In this document: piece by piece, positions 18,075 to 26,497 of the stretch
Layout: each line of letters begins with the position of its first letter
Position numbering within the stretch: position 1 is the stretch's first letter
DNA from: Chromobacterium phragmitis
GTDB taxonomy: Bacteria > Pseudomonadota > Gammaproteobacteria > Burkholderiales > Chromobacteriaceae
Direction of reading: 5' to 3'
Length of the DNA: 64,000 nucleotides
Assembly (NCBI RefSeq): GCF_003325475.1
Contig: NZ_CP029495.1
Span: 1,116,001-1,180,000 of the forward strand
Program-made: the position numbers and the translations under genes
The notes under the pieces: generated by a model
What the model was told of the DNA's origin: nothing
What the model saw: the letters and a program-made list of their open reading frames with translations, nothing else
The model's database searches: none

Positions 18075-18722
18075 ATGAAAAAAATCATCGCAGCCTCCGT
18101 GTTGAGCCTGGCAGCTCTTTCCGCCCACGCCGCAGAACAAGGCGCCTACGTATTCGGCAATCTGGGCTACAATTTCGCCAAGCCGAAGAAATTGGACACC
18201 CATGGCATTGAAGGCCTCAGCTCGAGCCATTCCGCAGCCGGCGGCAGCTGGGAACTGGGCGGCGGCTACCGCTTCAACGACCATTTCGCCCTCGAGGCCT
18301 CTTATGCCGACTTCGGCAAGGCCAAGACCTCGGTAGCCGCGCGCACAGACGATGCCAACGGCAACGCGGGCGTCGCGCTGGAAACTACCGCCCTGCGCCT
18401 GGCCGCAGTCGGCATCCTGCCGGTCACCAGCGAACTGGACCTCTTCGGCAAAGTCACGCTGAACCAGATGTACTTCAACGCTTCTGCCAACGCCAGCGTC
18501 AGCATCCCGAAACTGGGCTTTGAAACCGCCGGCTCCGCCAGCGAAAAACAAAGCCGCCTGCGCCCCGGCATCGGCCTCGGCGCCGCATACAAGATCAACA
18601 AGCAACTGTCGCTGCGCGGCGAATACGAATATGTATCGCTGCCGAACTGGGCGGTGAACGGCCAAAGCGTCATGCAGACGGGCATGCACGTCCTCAAAGC
18701 CGGCGTGAACTATAGCTTCTAA
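18075..18722 (+). CDS. Small outer-membrane beta-barrel protein
   Basis: 215 residues. Sec signal peptide MKKIIAASVLSLAALSAHA with cleavage after residue 19, followed by alternating amphipathic strands and a C-terminal strand ending in YSF, the phenylalanine signature recognised by the BAM machinery. The pattern fits an eight-stranded OmpA/OmpW-like barrel (YVFGNLGYNF, GGGYRFNDHFALEASY, LSLRGEYEYV). No periplasmic domain. Monocistronic with its own terminator and a palindrome upstream. Confidence 0.78.
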   Translation: MKKIIAASVLSLAALSAHAAEQGAYVFGNLGYNFAKPKKLDTHGIEGLSSSHSAAGGSWELGGGYRFNDHFALEASYADFGKAKTSVAARTDDANGNAGVALETTALRLAAVGILPVTSELDLFGKVTLNQMYFNASANASVSIPKLGFETAGSASEKQSRLRPGIGLGAAYKINKQLSLRGEYEYVSLPNWAVNGQSVMQTGMHVLKAGVNYSF

Positions 18723-18737
18723 GCCTTGCCGATCAGG

Positions 18738-18762
18738 ACAGCCCGCCTTGCGGGCTGTTTTT
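18738..18762 (+). terminator. Terminator after the barrel gene
   Basis: ACAGCCCGC (18738-18746) pairs with GCGGGCTGT (18750-18758) around CTT, followed by TTTT. Confidence 0.85.
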
Positions 18763-18837
18763 GTTTTCCGCCAGCTGAACGTCATGCCTCAATCACTCTG
18801 TTACAATTCCCGCCAACTTTGTGATCTGGATACCGCA

Positions 18838-19746
18838 ATGAGCCACCCGCACAGCGACGCCGTGAAATCCTTCCTGCTGGACCTGCAAGACCGCATCTGC
18901 GCGGCGCTGGAACAGGCCGACGGCAAAGCCCAGTTCGCCGAGGACGCCTGGAGCCGCGAGGCCGGCGGCGGCGGGCGCAGCCGGGTGCTGAAGGATGGCG
19001 AGGTGTTCGAGCAAGCCGGCGTCAATTTTTCCCACGTCCACGGCGACGCGTTGCCAGCGTCCGCCACCGCGCACCGGCCGGAGCTGGCCGGCCGCCGCTT
19101 CGAGGCGATGGGCGTATCGCTAGTGATCCATCCGTCCAATCCGCACGTGCCCACCAGCCACGCCAACGTGCGCTTCTTCATCGCGGAAAAGGACGGCGAG
19201 GCGCCGGTGTGGTGGTTCGGCGGCGGCTTCGACCTGACCCCTTATTACCCGCAAGAAGAAGACGCCGTGCACTGGCATACGGTGGCGCGCGACCTGTGCG
19301 CGCCGTTTGGCGGCGAGGTCTATCCGCGCTACAAGACATGGTGCGACGAATACTTCCACCTGAAGCACCGCAACGAAGCCCGCGGCATCGGCGGCCTGTT
19401 CTTCGACGACCTCAACGAATGGGGCTTCGACAAGAGCTTCGCCTTCACCCGCGCCGTCGGCGACGGCTACCTGAACGCCTACCTGCCCATCGTCGCGCGG
19501 CGCAAGGAACAGGCCTGGGGCGACCGCGAACGCCAGTTCCAGCTATACCGCCGCGGCCGCTACGTCGAATTCAACCTGGTCTGGGACCGCGGCACGCTGT
19601 TCGGCCTGCAGTCGGGCGGCCGCACCGAATCGATACTGATGTCGATGCCGCCGCTGGTCCGCTGGGAATACGGCTACCAGCCAGAGCCGGGCAGCCCGGA
19701 AGCCAGGCTGTACACCGACTTCCTGCCGCCGCGCGATTGGGTGTGA
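18838..19746 (+). CDS. hemF: Oxygen-dependent coproporphyrinogen-III oxidase
   Basis: 302 residues from the ATG at 18838, matching HemF (299 in E. coli). Converts coproporphyrinogen III to protoporphyrinogen IX with O2 in heme synthesis. Signature blocks are all present: HPSNPHVPTSHANVRFF, WWFGGGFDLTPYYP, KHRNEARGIGGLFFDD and RGRYVEFNLVWDRGT. An in-frame codon further upstream lies inside the previous terminator and is rejected. Its stop abuts the stop of the convergent gene at 19747 (TGATCA). Confidence 0.95.
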   Translation: MSHPHSDAVKSFLLDLQDRICAALEQADGKAQFAEDAWSREAGGGGRSRVLKDGEVFEQAGVNFSHVHGDALPASATAHRPELAGRRFEAMGVSLVIHPSNPHVPTSHANVRFFIAEKDGEAPVWWFGGGFDLTPYYPQEEDAVHWHTVARDLCAPFGGEVYPRYKTWCDEYFHLKHRNEARGIGGLFFDDLNEWGFDKSFAFTRAVGDGYLNAYLPIVARRKEQAWGDRERQFQLYRRGRYVEFNLVWDRGTLFGLQSGGRTESILMSMPPLVRWEYGYQPEPGSPEARLYTDFLPPRDWV

Positions 19747-20082
19747 TCAGGCCGGCGTGGCTGGCGGCTTGGGAATGTGCCGCAGCCAGCGCAGCGTCCT
19801 GTCTTTCTCCTCAGGCGAGCACCCCCGACGCGCCCCGGCAATCGTGATGACGCAGCCCTGCTCGGTCCATTGCAACTCGCTGCGCCGCCCATTTTCCTCC
19901 ACGCTCATCGCAAGCCAGGCGCCCGTGCCAAACCGCGGGGCGGCGCCTGCGGCGTCCACTTTCCCCTGCACAGACAGCGTGATCTGCCGGCCATCCGCCT
20001 GATAACGGTACTCCTGACTCGCAGCGCGCTGCTCCGCGGGCACCGGCGGGGGCAACGGGGGGGGATTGCCGATTGCGGCCAT
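19747..20082 (-). CDS. Small protein of unknown function, last gene of the peptide cassette
   Basis: 111 residues, not recognised. Proline-rich N-terminus (PPPLPPPVP at 7-15), then a beta-rich middle (EYRYQADGRQITLSVQGKV) and a conserved-looking C-terminal part with two cysteines (QGCVITIAGARRGCSPEE). No signal peptide or membrane helix. It starts 21 bases after the upstream barrel gene with AAGGAGAG as a good ribosome binding site, so it is probably the last gene of the minus-strand operon beginning at 24459. Confidence 0.6.
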   Translation of the reverse strand: MAAIGNPPPLPPPVPAEQRAASQEYRYQADGRQITLSVQGKVDAAGAAPRFGTGAWLAMSVEENGRRSELQWTEQGCVITIAGARRGCSPEEKDRTLRWLRHIPKPPATPA

Positions 20083-20103
20083 CTATCTCTCCTTGTCTTA
20101 TGC

Positions 20104-22287
20104 TTAAAAAACGCCCAGGCGATCAAAGCCCAGATTGAACTTGGCGAACAACACATGGCTACGGACGGCGCTTTCCGTTCCGCCCATTCCGGCCTGTACG
20201 CCATCCAGGCCTTGCCCCACGCCCAAATACAGCGATGAGCGCGGTGTCGGCAACCAGGTCAGCATCACTTGCCAATCCCGGCTACGCTCGCTGGCATTGA
20301 ATCCGCCCGGAGTCTCGTAGCGGGGCAGAGAGCGCTCCAGTTGCCACCATCTCACAATTGCGCGCAGATACAGCCTAGGGCTCCAGAAGTAATAGCCGCG
20401 CGCATCATTCGCCGTTTCGCGGCTCACCTTGCTGCCCGCCACGTGGAGCTCGCGCCAGTTGCGCTGCCATTCCAGCCGCACCGACTGCCAGGGGGCGACG
20501 CTCAGATCGAACTTCCATCGCTGCTGTCGTCCCTGGCGCGCATTTTCGCGGTCGATATCCCCGCTGAACACCGCCCCACCGCTCAGGCTCCAGTGTTCGC
20601 TGGGCGCGGCCGCCGCAACCCACTCCACACCGCTGAGCGAATAATCCTGCCCCTGAAAACGGCGCCGCTTGTCCATCAACCATACCGTAGCGTTGCTTTG
20701 ACCGATGCCTGACATTGACAGCCACAACTGCGCGTTTCGCTCGATAGGCTCATCCTCCAGCGTGCGCCGCCGCGACCAATCCAGGCCGGCATCGTACTCA
20801 TTGATCGCCGCACCAGGCTGCTGCCTGAAAATGCGCTTGAACGCCATGCCTTGTTGCTGCATGTCCACCCGGGGCATATACCCCAGGTCGGCACGGAAAT
20901 CCGGCGTGATGCGCTGCCACCACAGCTTGTTGTCCCAGTCATCCGTCGAGTAGCCCAGCCGGGCATGCCAGGCCCTGCCTGCATGGCTTTGCGCATCTCG
21001 CCACGGCTCTTCGCTGCGCGAAGCCAGCACAGAGCCGTCCACCCAGAGCGAACGACCCAACCCCGCTTTGCCATCCATGCCCAACAGCCGGTTGCTGTAA
21101 TCCCCGGCCTCTCGTCCCGTCAAGGTCAGCCCGAGCCATGTGTCGTTATTGACAACCTGGCGATAGCGCACGGCCAAGTTGCGGCTGGCCTGCTCCGCGC
21201 CGTCCATTTTCCGGTAAGCAAAGTTGTTGGAGCCGAACGGCCCCGGCTGCAGCATCTGGGTATGCTTGTCATCGGCGTAAAACCAGGCAAGCGATTGTCG
21301 CTGCAGATTCAACTGCCCGGACAAGGCCAGCTCTGGCTCCCCGATCGCGCGCGAGTAAAAAGGCCGCAGCAGCTGCGTGAACGGCTGGCCGGCATCGACG
21401 AAAAAAGCCCGTTTCTCGTCATAATCGAAGGCGTCGATCGCACCGCCCGATAAACGCAAGGAATCCGACTCGATCTGCGAAAAATCCGGCCGCCAAGTCA
21501 GCGCCGCGTTAAAACCGGGTCGAGGCCGCCAATTCAGGTCAAGCCCGCCATGCCAACGAGTCCTCGCTCCCATGCAGGAACCGTCGTCTCCGCGTTGCCC
21601 CTGCAAGGAAAGCCTGCCCTCAATCTGCCCCATATCCCAATCATCGCCAAGCCGGACCGGTACGGACTGCATGGCGCAGACAAAACAAGATTCACCTGGC
21701 TGCCGGGATATGCTGGATAGGCGATGCCGCACTTCCCGAGGCCACCAGCGGACCAGCTCCACGGCCCACTGCGGTTCTGTTTCCGCCGTTAACGGCAGCT
21801 GCGACAAGGGTATGCGGAAACTGGCCCGCCAACCGTTGGCTTCGCGCTCCACGCCGGACCACCACTTGCCATTCCAATCGGCGTTCCACTCCCGGCGCGC
21901 TTCGCTCCAATGCTCATCCATCTGCACACCGCCCGCCGATACGTAAAAAGCGAACGCCTCTCCGCCGGTGCGTCCCGCAGGCGCGAGCACGATGCCTACC
22001 GCATCTTCCCCATCGATGTTGTCACGCTCCCGCGGATGGGCGCGCAGCAAAGCCATGTCGCGTTCCTCCGCCTGGAAACGCAGCCACAGAACCCCATCCT
22101 GTACCTTGAACTCCCCCCGTGTTGCCACCGCTGCCGGAAGATTGACCCCCGGCTCAGTCTCGTAGGCCAGATCGAACGAATGGGCATCGGACCAATCGAC
22201 AGCCGGCTCCGGAGCCTCCTTCCCTTGGACAGCACAAGATAAAAGCGACATAAACATCAGCGCGCGCCATTGCGGGCCGCGCCTCAC
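20104..22287 (-). CDS. DUF5916-like outer-membrane barrel with N-terminal CBM9-like domain
   Basis: 727 residues from a GTG at 22287, chosen because it overlaps the upstream stop by four bases (GTGA) and gives a signal peptide (RRGPQWR, then ALMFMSLLSCAV). Residues about 30-190 resemble a family 9 carbohydrate-binding-like domain; the rest is many amphipathic strands. The segment RPDFSQIESD followed by KRAFFVDAGQPF corresponds to the NPDFSQVE...EKRPFF core of DUF5916 proteins. Such barrels are unplugged outer-membrane proteins of unknown substrate. In this operon it could move or anchor the modified peptide; that is inference. Confidence 0.6.
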   Translation of the reverse strand: MRRGPQWRALMFMSLLSCAVQGKEAPEPAVDWSDAHSFDLAYETEPGVNLPAAVATRGEFKVQDGVLWLRFQAEERDMALLRAHPRERDNIDGEDAVGIVLAPAGRTGGEAFAFYVSAGGVQMDEHWSEARREWNADWNGKWWSGVEREANGWRASFRIPLSQLPLTAETEPQWAVELVRWWPREVRHRLSSISRQPGESCFVCAMQSVPVRLGDDWDMGQIEGRLSLQGQRGDDGSCMGARTRWHGGLDLNWRPRPGFNAALTWRPDFSQIESDSLRLSGGAIDAFDYDEKRAFFVDAGQPFTQLLRPFYSRAIGEPELALSGQLNLQRQSLAWFYADDKHTQMLQPGPFGSNNFAYRKMDGAEQASRNLAVRYRQVVNNDTWLGLTLTGREAGDYSNRLLGMDGKAGLGRSLWVDGSVLASRSEEPWRDAQSHAGRAWHARLGYSTDDWDNKLWWQRITPDFRADLGYMPRVDMQQQGMAFKRIFRQQPGAAINEYDAGLDWSRRRTLEDEPIERNAQLWLSMSGIGQSNATVWLMDKRRRFQGQDYSLSGVEWVAAAAPSEHWSLSGGAVFSGDIDRENARQGRQQRWKFDLSVAPWQSVRLEWQRNWRELHVAGSKVSRETANDARGYYFWSPRLYLRAIVRWWQLERSLPRYETPGGFNASERSRDWQVMLTWLPTPRSSLYLGVGQGLDGVQAGMGGTESAVRSHVLFAKFNLGFDRLGVF

Positions 22288-23135
22288 CCATGCCCCCCCG
22301 CATCCGCCGCTGCGCACCGCTGCTTATCGCAGAACGCCCTCAACAGCGCATCGAATCGCCCTGTATCCCAGGTGCTGGATATGAAATGGCTGAACGAGGC
22401 AAAGCAAACGCTTTCGCCATTGATAAAATAGAGAATTTCCCCAAAACAGCCGCCCAATGCGCGCGTGATCGACACACTCGCCTCGCCAAGCCAGGAAGGA
22501 ATGGCGATGTCACCGCAAGGCTGGAACAAGACGCCGTCGCCCAGCACCGCGCATGCCACCGGAACGCCTTCGGGACGCTCTACAGAAAAGGTATGCCACA
22601 AGGCATCCGGCCGCTTATTCGGTTTCCAGCTGCGCGAATCGAATGGCGACTTGTACACCACAGAAGAAAAATCACGGACCTCGGGATACGATCTGCCAAA
22701 CGCATAGTCGTATCGCGGCGTGGCCAAAGGAAACGGCAGGCTCCGCGCTCGCTTCCACTGCAGGAATAACGGCAAATAATCCCCGCACAGCGCATACATG
22801 CCGGGACGGGAGGAACAAGACGCCACCTCGGCCAACGCCTGCCGAAAATACACCTCGATTTCCGTCTGCGCGGCCACCGCATCGCCCGACGCCAACTCAA
22901 ACAGCTTCTGGCTCATGAAAAGCCGGTTGATCAGAAAGACGCCATCCGGGACGACGGCTCCTGAATGCGAACCCCGCAGGAAAGACAGCCCGCGGTCGTC
23001 AACCTCGCATGACACGCCTGCCAGCATGTCTTCCGCCGCCAATGCTTCCAACTCCCATGCGACATCCATCCGCAGCAAGGAATTGACTACCTCATCCTGC
23101 GCATGCCGCGAGAAAAGAACTGCCATTCTTTTCAT
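22284..23135 (-). CDS. Unknown protein, possibly divergent ATP-grasp peptide-modifying enzyme
   Basis: 283 residues, soluble. The outline resembles the ATP-grasp maturases of RiPP pathways: an alpha/beta N-terminus (MAVLFSRHAQDEVV), an INRLF stretch, a helix QWKRARSLPFPLATPRYDY where such enzymes have their K/A-rich helix and P-x-T motif, a VVYKSPFDSR strand with a possible ATP-binding lysine, and a C-terminal GEILYFINGE hairpin. Key acidic metal ligands are not convincing, so it could be inactive or unrelated. Lies 25 bases after the HExxH gene and overlaps the barrel gene by four bases. Confidence 0.4.
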   Translation of the reverse strand: MKRMAVLFSRHAQDEVVNSLLRMDVAWELEALAAEDMLAGVSCEVDDRGLSFLRGSHSGAVVPDGVFLINRLFMSQKLFELASGDAVAAQTEIEVYFRQALAEVASCSSRPGMYALCGDYLPLFLQWKRARSLPFPLATPRYDYAFGRSYPEVRDFSSVVYKSPFDSRSWKPNKRPDALWHTFSVERPEGVPVACAVLGDGVLFQPCGDIAIPSWLGEASVSITRALGGCFGEILYFINGESVCFASFSHFISSTWDTGRFDALLRAFCDKQRCAAADAGGHG

Positions 23136-23160
23136 ACCACGTCCTCTTTCAAGATTTCAT

Positions 23161-24159
23161 TCAGGCATACGCGGCGCGGACATCGTCAGACATCACCCGG
23201 TACAAATCAAACAGCCAGGAAGGAGACTTGCCGCACTCGCGCAGGCAAGCATCCAGATGCTCCAGACGGAATCCGCGCGCGCATTTCGCCAGCAGGCTTT
23301 CCACCCGGCGCCTGTCGAATTCGGCGCTCGTCCGATACAACTTGAGATAAAAATGGAACAGCGCGAAGTAAATCAGAATGGCATGCGTGAACGCATTGTA
23401 AGGAATGGGGTTGCCCGACCAAGGCGAAACCGGTCGCAACTGCGCGGACTGCTCGTAAGCGACGAAAGAGCCATGCTGCAACTCATACATCGCAAAAAAA
23501 TTATGCAGCGACTCATGAATCAACGTATCCACAAGGTCCACCACGGTATAGCGATCAAGCTGCGGATTCAGAATCCTCAACTCGCCGATATCGTTCGGAT
23601 CGGTTTCCGCCGCCAGGATATCCAGTGAATGCTTTCTGCAAATGATTGTCCGCGTCGCATTGCGAATCAAGCGCCCGGCCAAGGGGGCCGCGGCATCGAT
23701 CATCGCGAGCGCGGCTTGCAGCTTGTCAAAAACCCGCTCGCGCTGTTCATCGCTGAACGCCTCGGCCGGCAATGACATGGTGCTGCTGCCTATTTCCATT
23801 CGACGGCAGATGTCGCTATCGAAATCCACCTCTATCGAATCGCCCAGCATCCATGGCGACCGATCCCGCTTCTCCGCGGCGGCAATGGCCTGGATAGCCG
23901 TCCGGCAACCATGCTCGCTCAGCCCTGATGTCGCCTCCTTGAGCCGATGAAATACCCAAGGATCCAATAGCGTTCGCTCATCAGGTTCGACATCGCGATT
24001 CGTCTGCCACGCATGGTCCAAGCCATTGCAAGATGCGAACCAGAAGAGCTCCCTGGTCCAAGAACGCATCTTATGCAGATGCGCGACCAGCACATCATCC
24101 ACAATAGGAGGTGTGCCCGCCTCCCATTTCAATAGGTAAAACAGCTGCGTAGCGCTCAA
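23161..24159 (-). CDS. HExxH protein of the alpha-KG peptide beta-hydroxylase type
   Basis: 332 residues. Residues 212-223 read TLIHESLHNFFA: H215, E216 and H219 form an HExxH motif. About 25 residues later comes SPWSGNPIPYNAFTHA (245-260), matching the P-W-x(3)-P ... H pattern downstream of HExxH in the mod_HExxH family, now annotated as 2-oxoglutarate-dependent peptide beta-hydroxylases; H259 is the likely third ligand. No signal peptide, so it acts in the cytosol. Start is a TTG at 24159 with GGAG about ten bases upstream; there is no ATG before residue 31, so the start is uncertain. First enzyme after the peptide gene. Confidence 0.65.
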   Translation of the reverse strand: MSATQLFYLLKWEAGTPPIVDDVLVAHLHKMRSWTRELFWFASCNGLDHAWQTNRDVEPDERTLLDPWVFHRLKEATSGLSEHGCRTAIQAIAAAEKRDRSPWMLGDSIEVDFDSDICRRMEIGSSTMSLPAEAFSDEQRERVFDKLQAALAMIDAAAPLAGRLIRNATRTIICRKHSLDILAAETDPNDIGELRILNPQLDRYTVVDLVDTLIHESLHNFFAMYELQHGSFVAYEQSAQLRPVSPWSGNPIPYNAFTHAILIYFALFHFYLKLYRTSAEFDRRRVESLLAKCARGFRLEHLDACLRECGKSPSWLFDLYRVMSDDVRAAYA

Positions 24160-24190
24160 GTTCCAACGTCTCCAGCCTAAGAAATCAAAT

Positions 24191-24210
24191 GGGCCACATG
24201 ACGGTGGCCC
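24191..24210 (-). terminator. Hairpin between the peptide gene and the HExxH gene (attenuator?)
   Basis: GGGCCAC (24191-24197) pairs with GTGGCCC (24204-24210); on the minus strand it is followed by ATTTGATTT. It sits in the 72-base gap after the peptide gene. A weak terminator here would give more peptide than enzyme, a usual arrangement for RiPP precursors. Confidence 0.55.
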
Positions 24211-24231
24211 ACTCTCTGCTACGTCTCGGCC

Positions 24232-24459
24232 TTAGGCGTCAAAGCCGCTATTGCTGACGGATTGCAACAGCACGCCGCCATCCTCTCCAATCAGCGATTG
24301 CTGCTGCTGTTGCTGTTGCTGTTGCTGGCTTTCCTGAGCGCCGTGGTGCACGGCTTGCTCCACCGAGGCAACCATCGTGCTCTTCGCGGCAGCTTGCGCC
24401 GGAGCGACGCTCATAACGGATGCAGCCGCCAGCAATGCGGGAATCAGTACTTTTTTCAT
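24232..24459 (-). CDS. Secreted 75-residue peptide with polyglutamine tract, candidate precursor
   Basis: Begins with a classical Sec signal peptide (MKKVLIPALLAAASVMSVAPAQA, cleavage after residue 23). The mature part is about 52 residues: AAKSTMVASVEQAVHHGAQES, then ten glutamines (45-54), then SLIGEDGGVLLQSVSNSGFDA. AGGAG lies about seven bases before the ATG. No family recognised. It heads a minus-strand cluster containing an HExxH peptide-hydroxylase-like protein, which makes it the obvious candidate substrate. A Sec signal on a cytosolically modified precursor would be unusual, so it might instead be an unmodified secreted protein. Confidence 0.65.
   Translation of the reverse strand: MKKVLIPALLAAASVMSVAPAQAAAKSTMVASVEQAVHHGAQESQQQQQQQQQQSLIGEDGGVLLQSVSNSGFDA
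24298..24327 (-). repeat. CAG/CAA microsatellite coding ten glutamines
   Basis: Ten glutamine codons in order CAG CAA CAG CAA CAG CAA CAG CAG CAG CAA on the minus strand, i.e. three CAGCAA units plus extension. A trinucleotide/hexanucleotide tract can change length without breaking the frame. Confidence 0.9.
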
Positions 24460-24801
24460 GAATTTCTCCTAAGTTTTTCGAATTATTCACACTGTGCGCT
24501 GCCAATTGCGCAAAAAAATACTAATTTATGACATATGACTAAGTCAACGCATTTCTTACTGCTTCAAACTGCATCAGTGCGGAAATCCTTCGCCCTTGAA
24601 AGTGCAATCCAGTGACTCCAGGCAAAACCGCAAGCCGGCAGCAATGACAACTACGATCGCATCGCCATGCGCCACCACGAGAAGCCACTAACCCAAGCGC
24701 AAGCTTGTCTCGTCACACAGCGCACACTTACAAAGGGTGGGGGATGAGGTATCCTAGCGGATTGGTACAACCACTAAGCACACGCCATCCTCTCATTTAC
24801 G
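24460..24801. other. 342-base divergent control region, peptide cassette / arn cluster
   Basis: No gene is supported here. The left part (24460-24560) is AT-rich and must hold the promoter and ribosome binding site of the minus-strand peptide gene; the right part leads into arnT. No PmrA-box-like CTTAAT direct repeat was found, so control of arn is not evident from sequence. Confidence 0.5.
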
Positions 24802-26463
24802 ATGAGCCAGACTTCCGCTATTCATCCCCGCCCCATTTCCCGCAAGATCGAGACCGCGCTATGGCTGCTGTTCGCGCTGATCTGGTTCGGCAGCCTGGGC
24901 TACCGCGGCCTGATCCACGCCGATGAAGGCCGCTACGCGACGATCTCGCTGTTCATGCTGCACAGCGGCGACTGGATCACGCCCCGCCTCAACGGCCTGC
25001 TCTATTTCGAGAAACCCGTCCTGCAATACTGGATGGGGGCGTTGAGCTTCGCCGCCTTCGGCGTCAACGAGTTCGCCGCCCGCTTCTGGCCGGGACTGAC
25101 CGGCTTCCTCAGCGTGGCGGCGGTGTCGCTGACCGCGCGGCGGCTGTGGGGCACCGACGCCGGGCGCTACGCGGCGCTGGCTGCCGGCGGCATGGCCTGG
25201 ATCGTCGCCAATAGCCATTTCCTGTCGCTGGACATGGGCGTGAGCTTCTTCCTGACCGTGGCGCTGTGCGGCTTCCTGCTGGCGCAACGCGAGGACGCCG
25301 GCCACGAGGAAACCCGCTGGGCGATGTGGCTGACCTGGGCGGCGATGGCCGGCGCCACGCTGAGCAAGGGCCTGATCGGCCTGCTGATCCCCGGCGCCGC
25401 CCTGGTGCTGTACAGCCTGGTCAACTGGCAATGGGCGTTCTGGAAACGGATGCACTGGCTCAGCGGCCTGGCGCTGTTCTTCGCGCTCACCGCGCCGTGG
25501 TTCGTGCTGGTTTCGGAGCGCAATCCGGACTTCGCCCACTTTTTCTTCATCCGCGAGCACTTCGAGCGCTTCCTCACCACCGAGCACAAACGCACCGGCG
25601 CGCCGTGGTACTTCGTGCCCTATTTGATCCTGGGCCTGCTGCCGTGGACCACGCTGCTGCCGCGCATGGTCAAGGATGCCTGGGCCGACCGCGCCGCCGG
25701 CCTGCGCATCGGCCGCCTGCTGCTGATCTGGTGTGTGTTCATCTTCGCCTTCTTCAGCAAGTCCAGCTCCAAGCTGCCGTCCTACATCCTGCCGATGTTC
25801 CCGGCGCTGGCGCTGATGCTGGCCCATAGCCTCAGCCGGATGCAGCCGGCCGAGCTGAAGAAACACATCCTGCTGCCTGCGCTGCTATGGCTGGCGCTGC
25901 TCGCCGCCTGGCCGTTCGCCGGCCGCTTCGCCAGCGTCGACTCGCCGCCTGACGTGATCCTGCCCTTCGCCCATTTCATCGCCGCCGGCGCGGCGGCGTT
26001 CCTGATCGCGGCGGTCTTGGCCTGGCGCGCGCTGGGGAAACAGCGGATGCTGGCCGCCCTCGCCGCGCTGTCCTTCGGCAGCCTGATCGCGGTGACGCTG
26101 GCGGCCAGCGGCCACGACAGCTACGGCCGCCTGAAAGGCAGCAAGGAAATCGTCGCCCAGATCCAGCCCTACCTGACGCCGGACAGCGAAATCTACTCGG
26201 TCCGCTACTACGATCAGACCTTCCCCTACTACGTGGGCCGTCCGGTGACGCTGGTGGATTTCGTCGACGAGTTCGAATTCGGCGAGGGTCAGGAGCCTCA
26301 GCGCTGGATGCCGCGGCTGGAACAGTTCGCCGCCGCCTGGCGCGCCGCGCCCAAAGCGGTGGCGATGATGACGGACAGCACCTTCCAAGAGCTGCGCAAG
26401 CAAGGCTTGCCGATGAAGGTGATTTATCAGGATCCGCGGCGAATGGCGGTCGCCAAGCCATAG
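24802..26463 (+). CDS. arnT: Lipid A 4-amino-4-deoxy-L-arabinose transferase
   Basis: 553 residues, GT-C fold with about 12-13 membrane helices (family 39-like) and a C-terminal periplasmic domain; E. coli ArnT is 550. The first periplasmic loop has HADEGRYA, with the conserved acidic residues of the family, and LLYFEKPVLQYW follows. It transfers L-Ara4N from undecaprenyl phosphate to lipid A phosphates in the periplasm, giving polymyxin resistance. First gene of an arn cluster in which the usual order (arnBCADTEF) is rearranged, with arnT first. Confidence 0.9.
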   Translation: MSQTSAIHPRPISRKIETALWLLFALIWFGSLGYRGLIHADEGRYATISLFMLHSGDWITPRLNGLLYFEKPVLQYWMGALSFAAFGVNEFAARFWPGLTGFLSVAAVSLTARRLWGTDAGRYAALAAGGMAWIVANSHFLSLDMGVSFFLTVALCGFLLAQREDAGHEETRWAMWLTWAAMAGATLSKGLIGLLIPGAALVLYSLVNWQWAFWKRMHWLSGLALFFALTAPWFVLVSERNPDFAHFFFIREHFERFLTTEHKRTGAPWYFVPYLILGLLPWTTLLPRMVKDAWADRAAGLRIGRLLLIWCVFIFAFFSKSSSKLPSYILPMFPALALMLAHSLSRMQPAELKKHILLPALLWLALLAAWPFAGRFASVDSPPDVILPFAHFIAAGAAAFLIAAVLAWRALGKQRMLAALAALSFGSLIAVTLAASGHDSYGRLKGSKEIVAQIQPYLTPDSEIYSVRYYDQTFPYYVGRPVTLVDFVDEFEFGEGQEPQRWMPRLEQFAAAWRAAPKAVAMMTDSTFQELRKQGLPMKVIYQDPRRMAVAKP

Positions 26464-26497
26464 TCCGCGGGACCGGCCGCGTTTTGAAAGCGAGTGC

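Noticed and set aside
24705..24926. 73-codon frame before arnT
   Set aside because: It overlaps the start of arnT in another frame and has no family resemblance or ribosome binding site.
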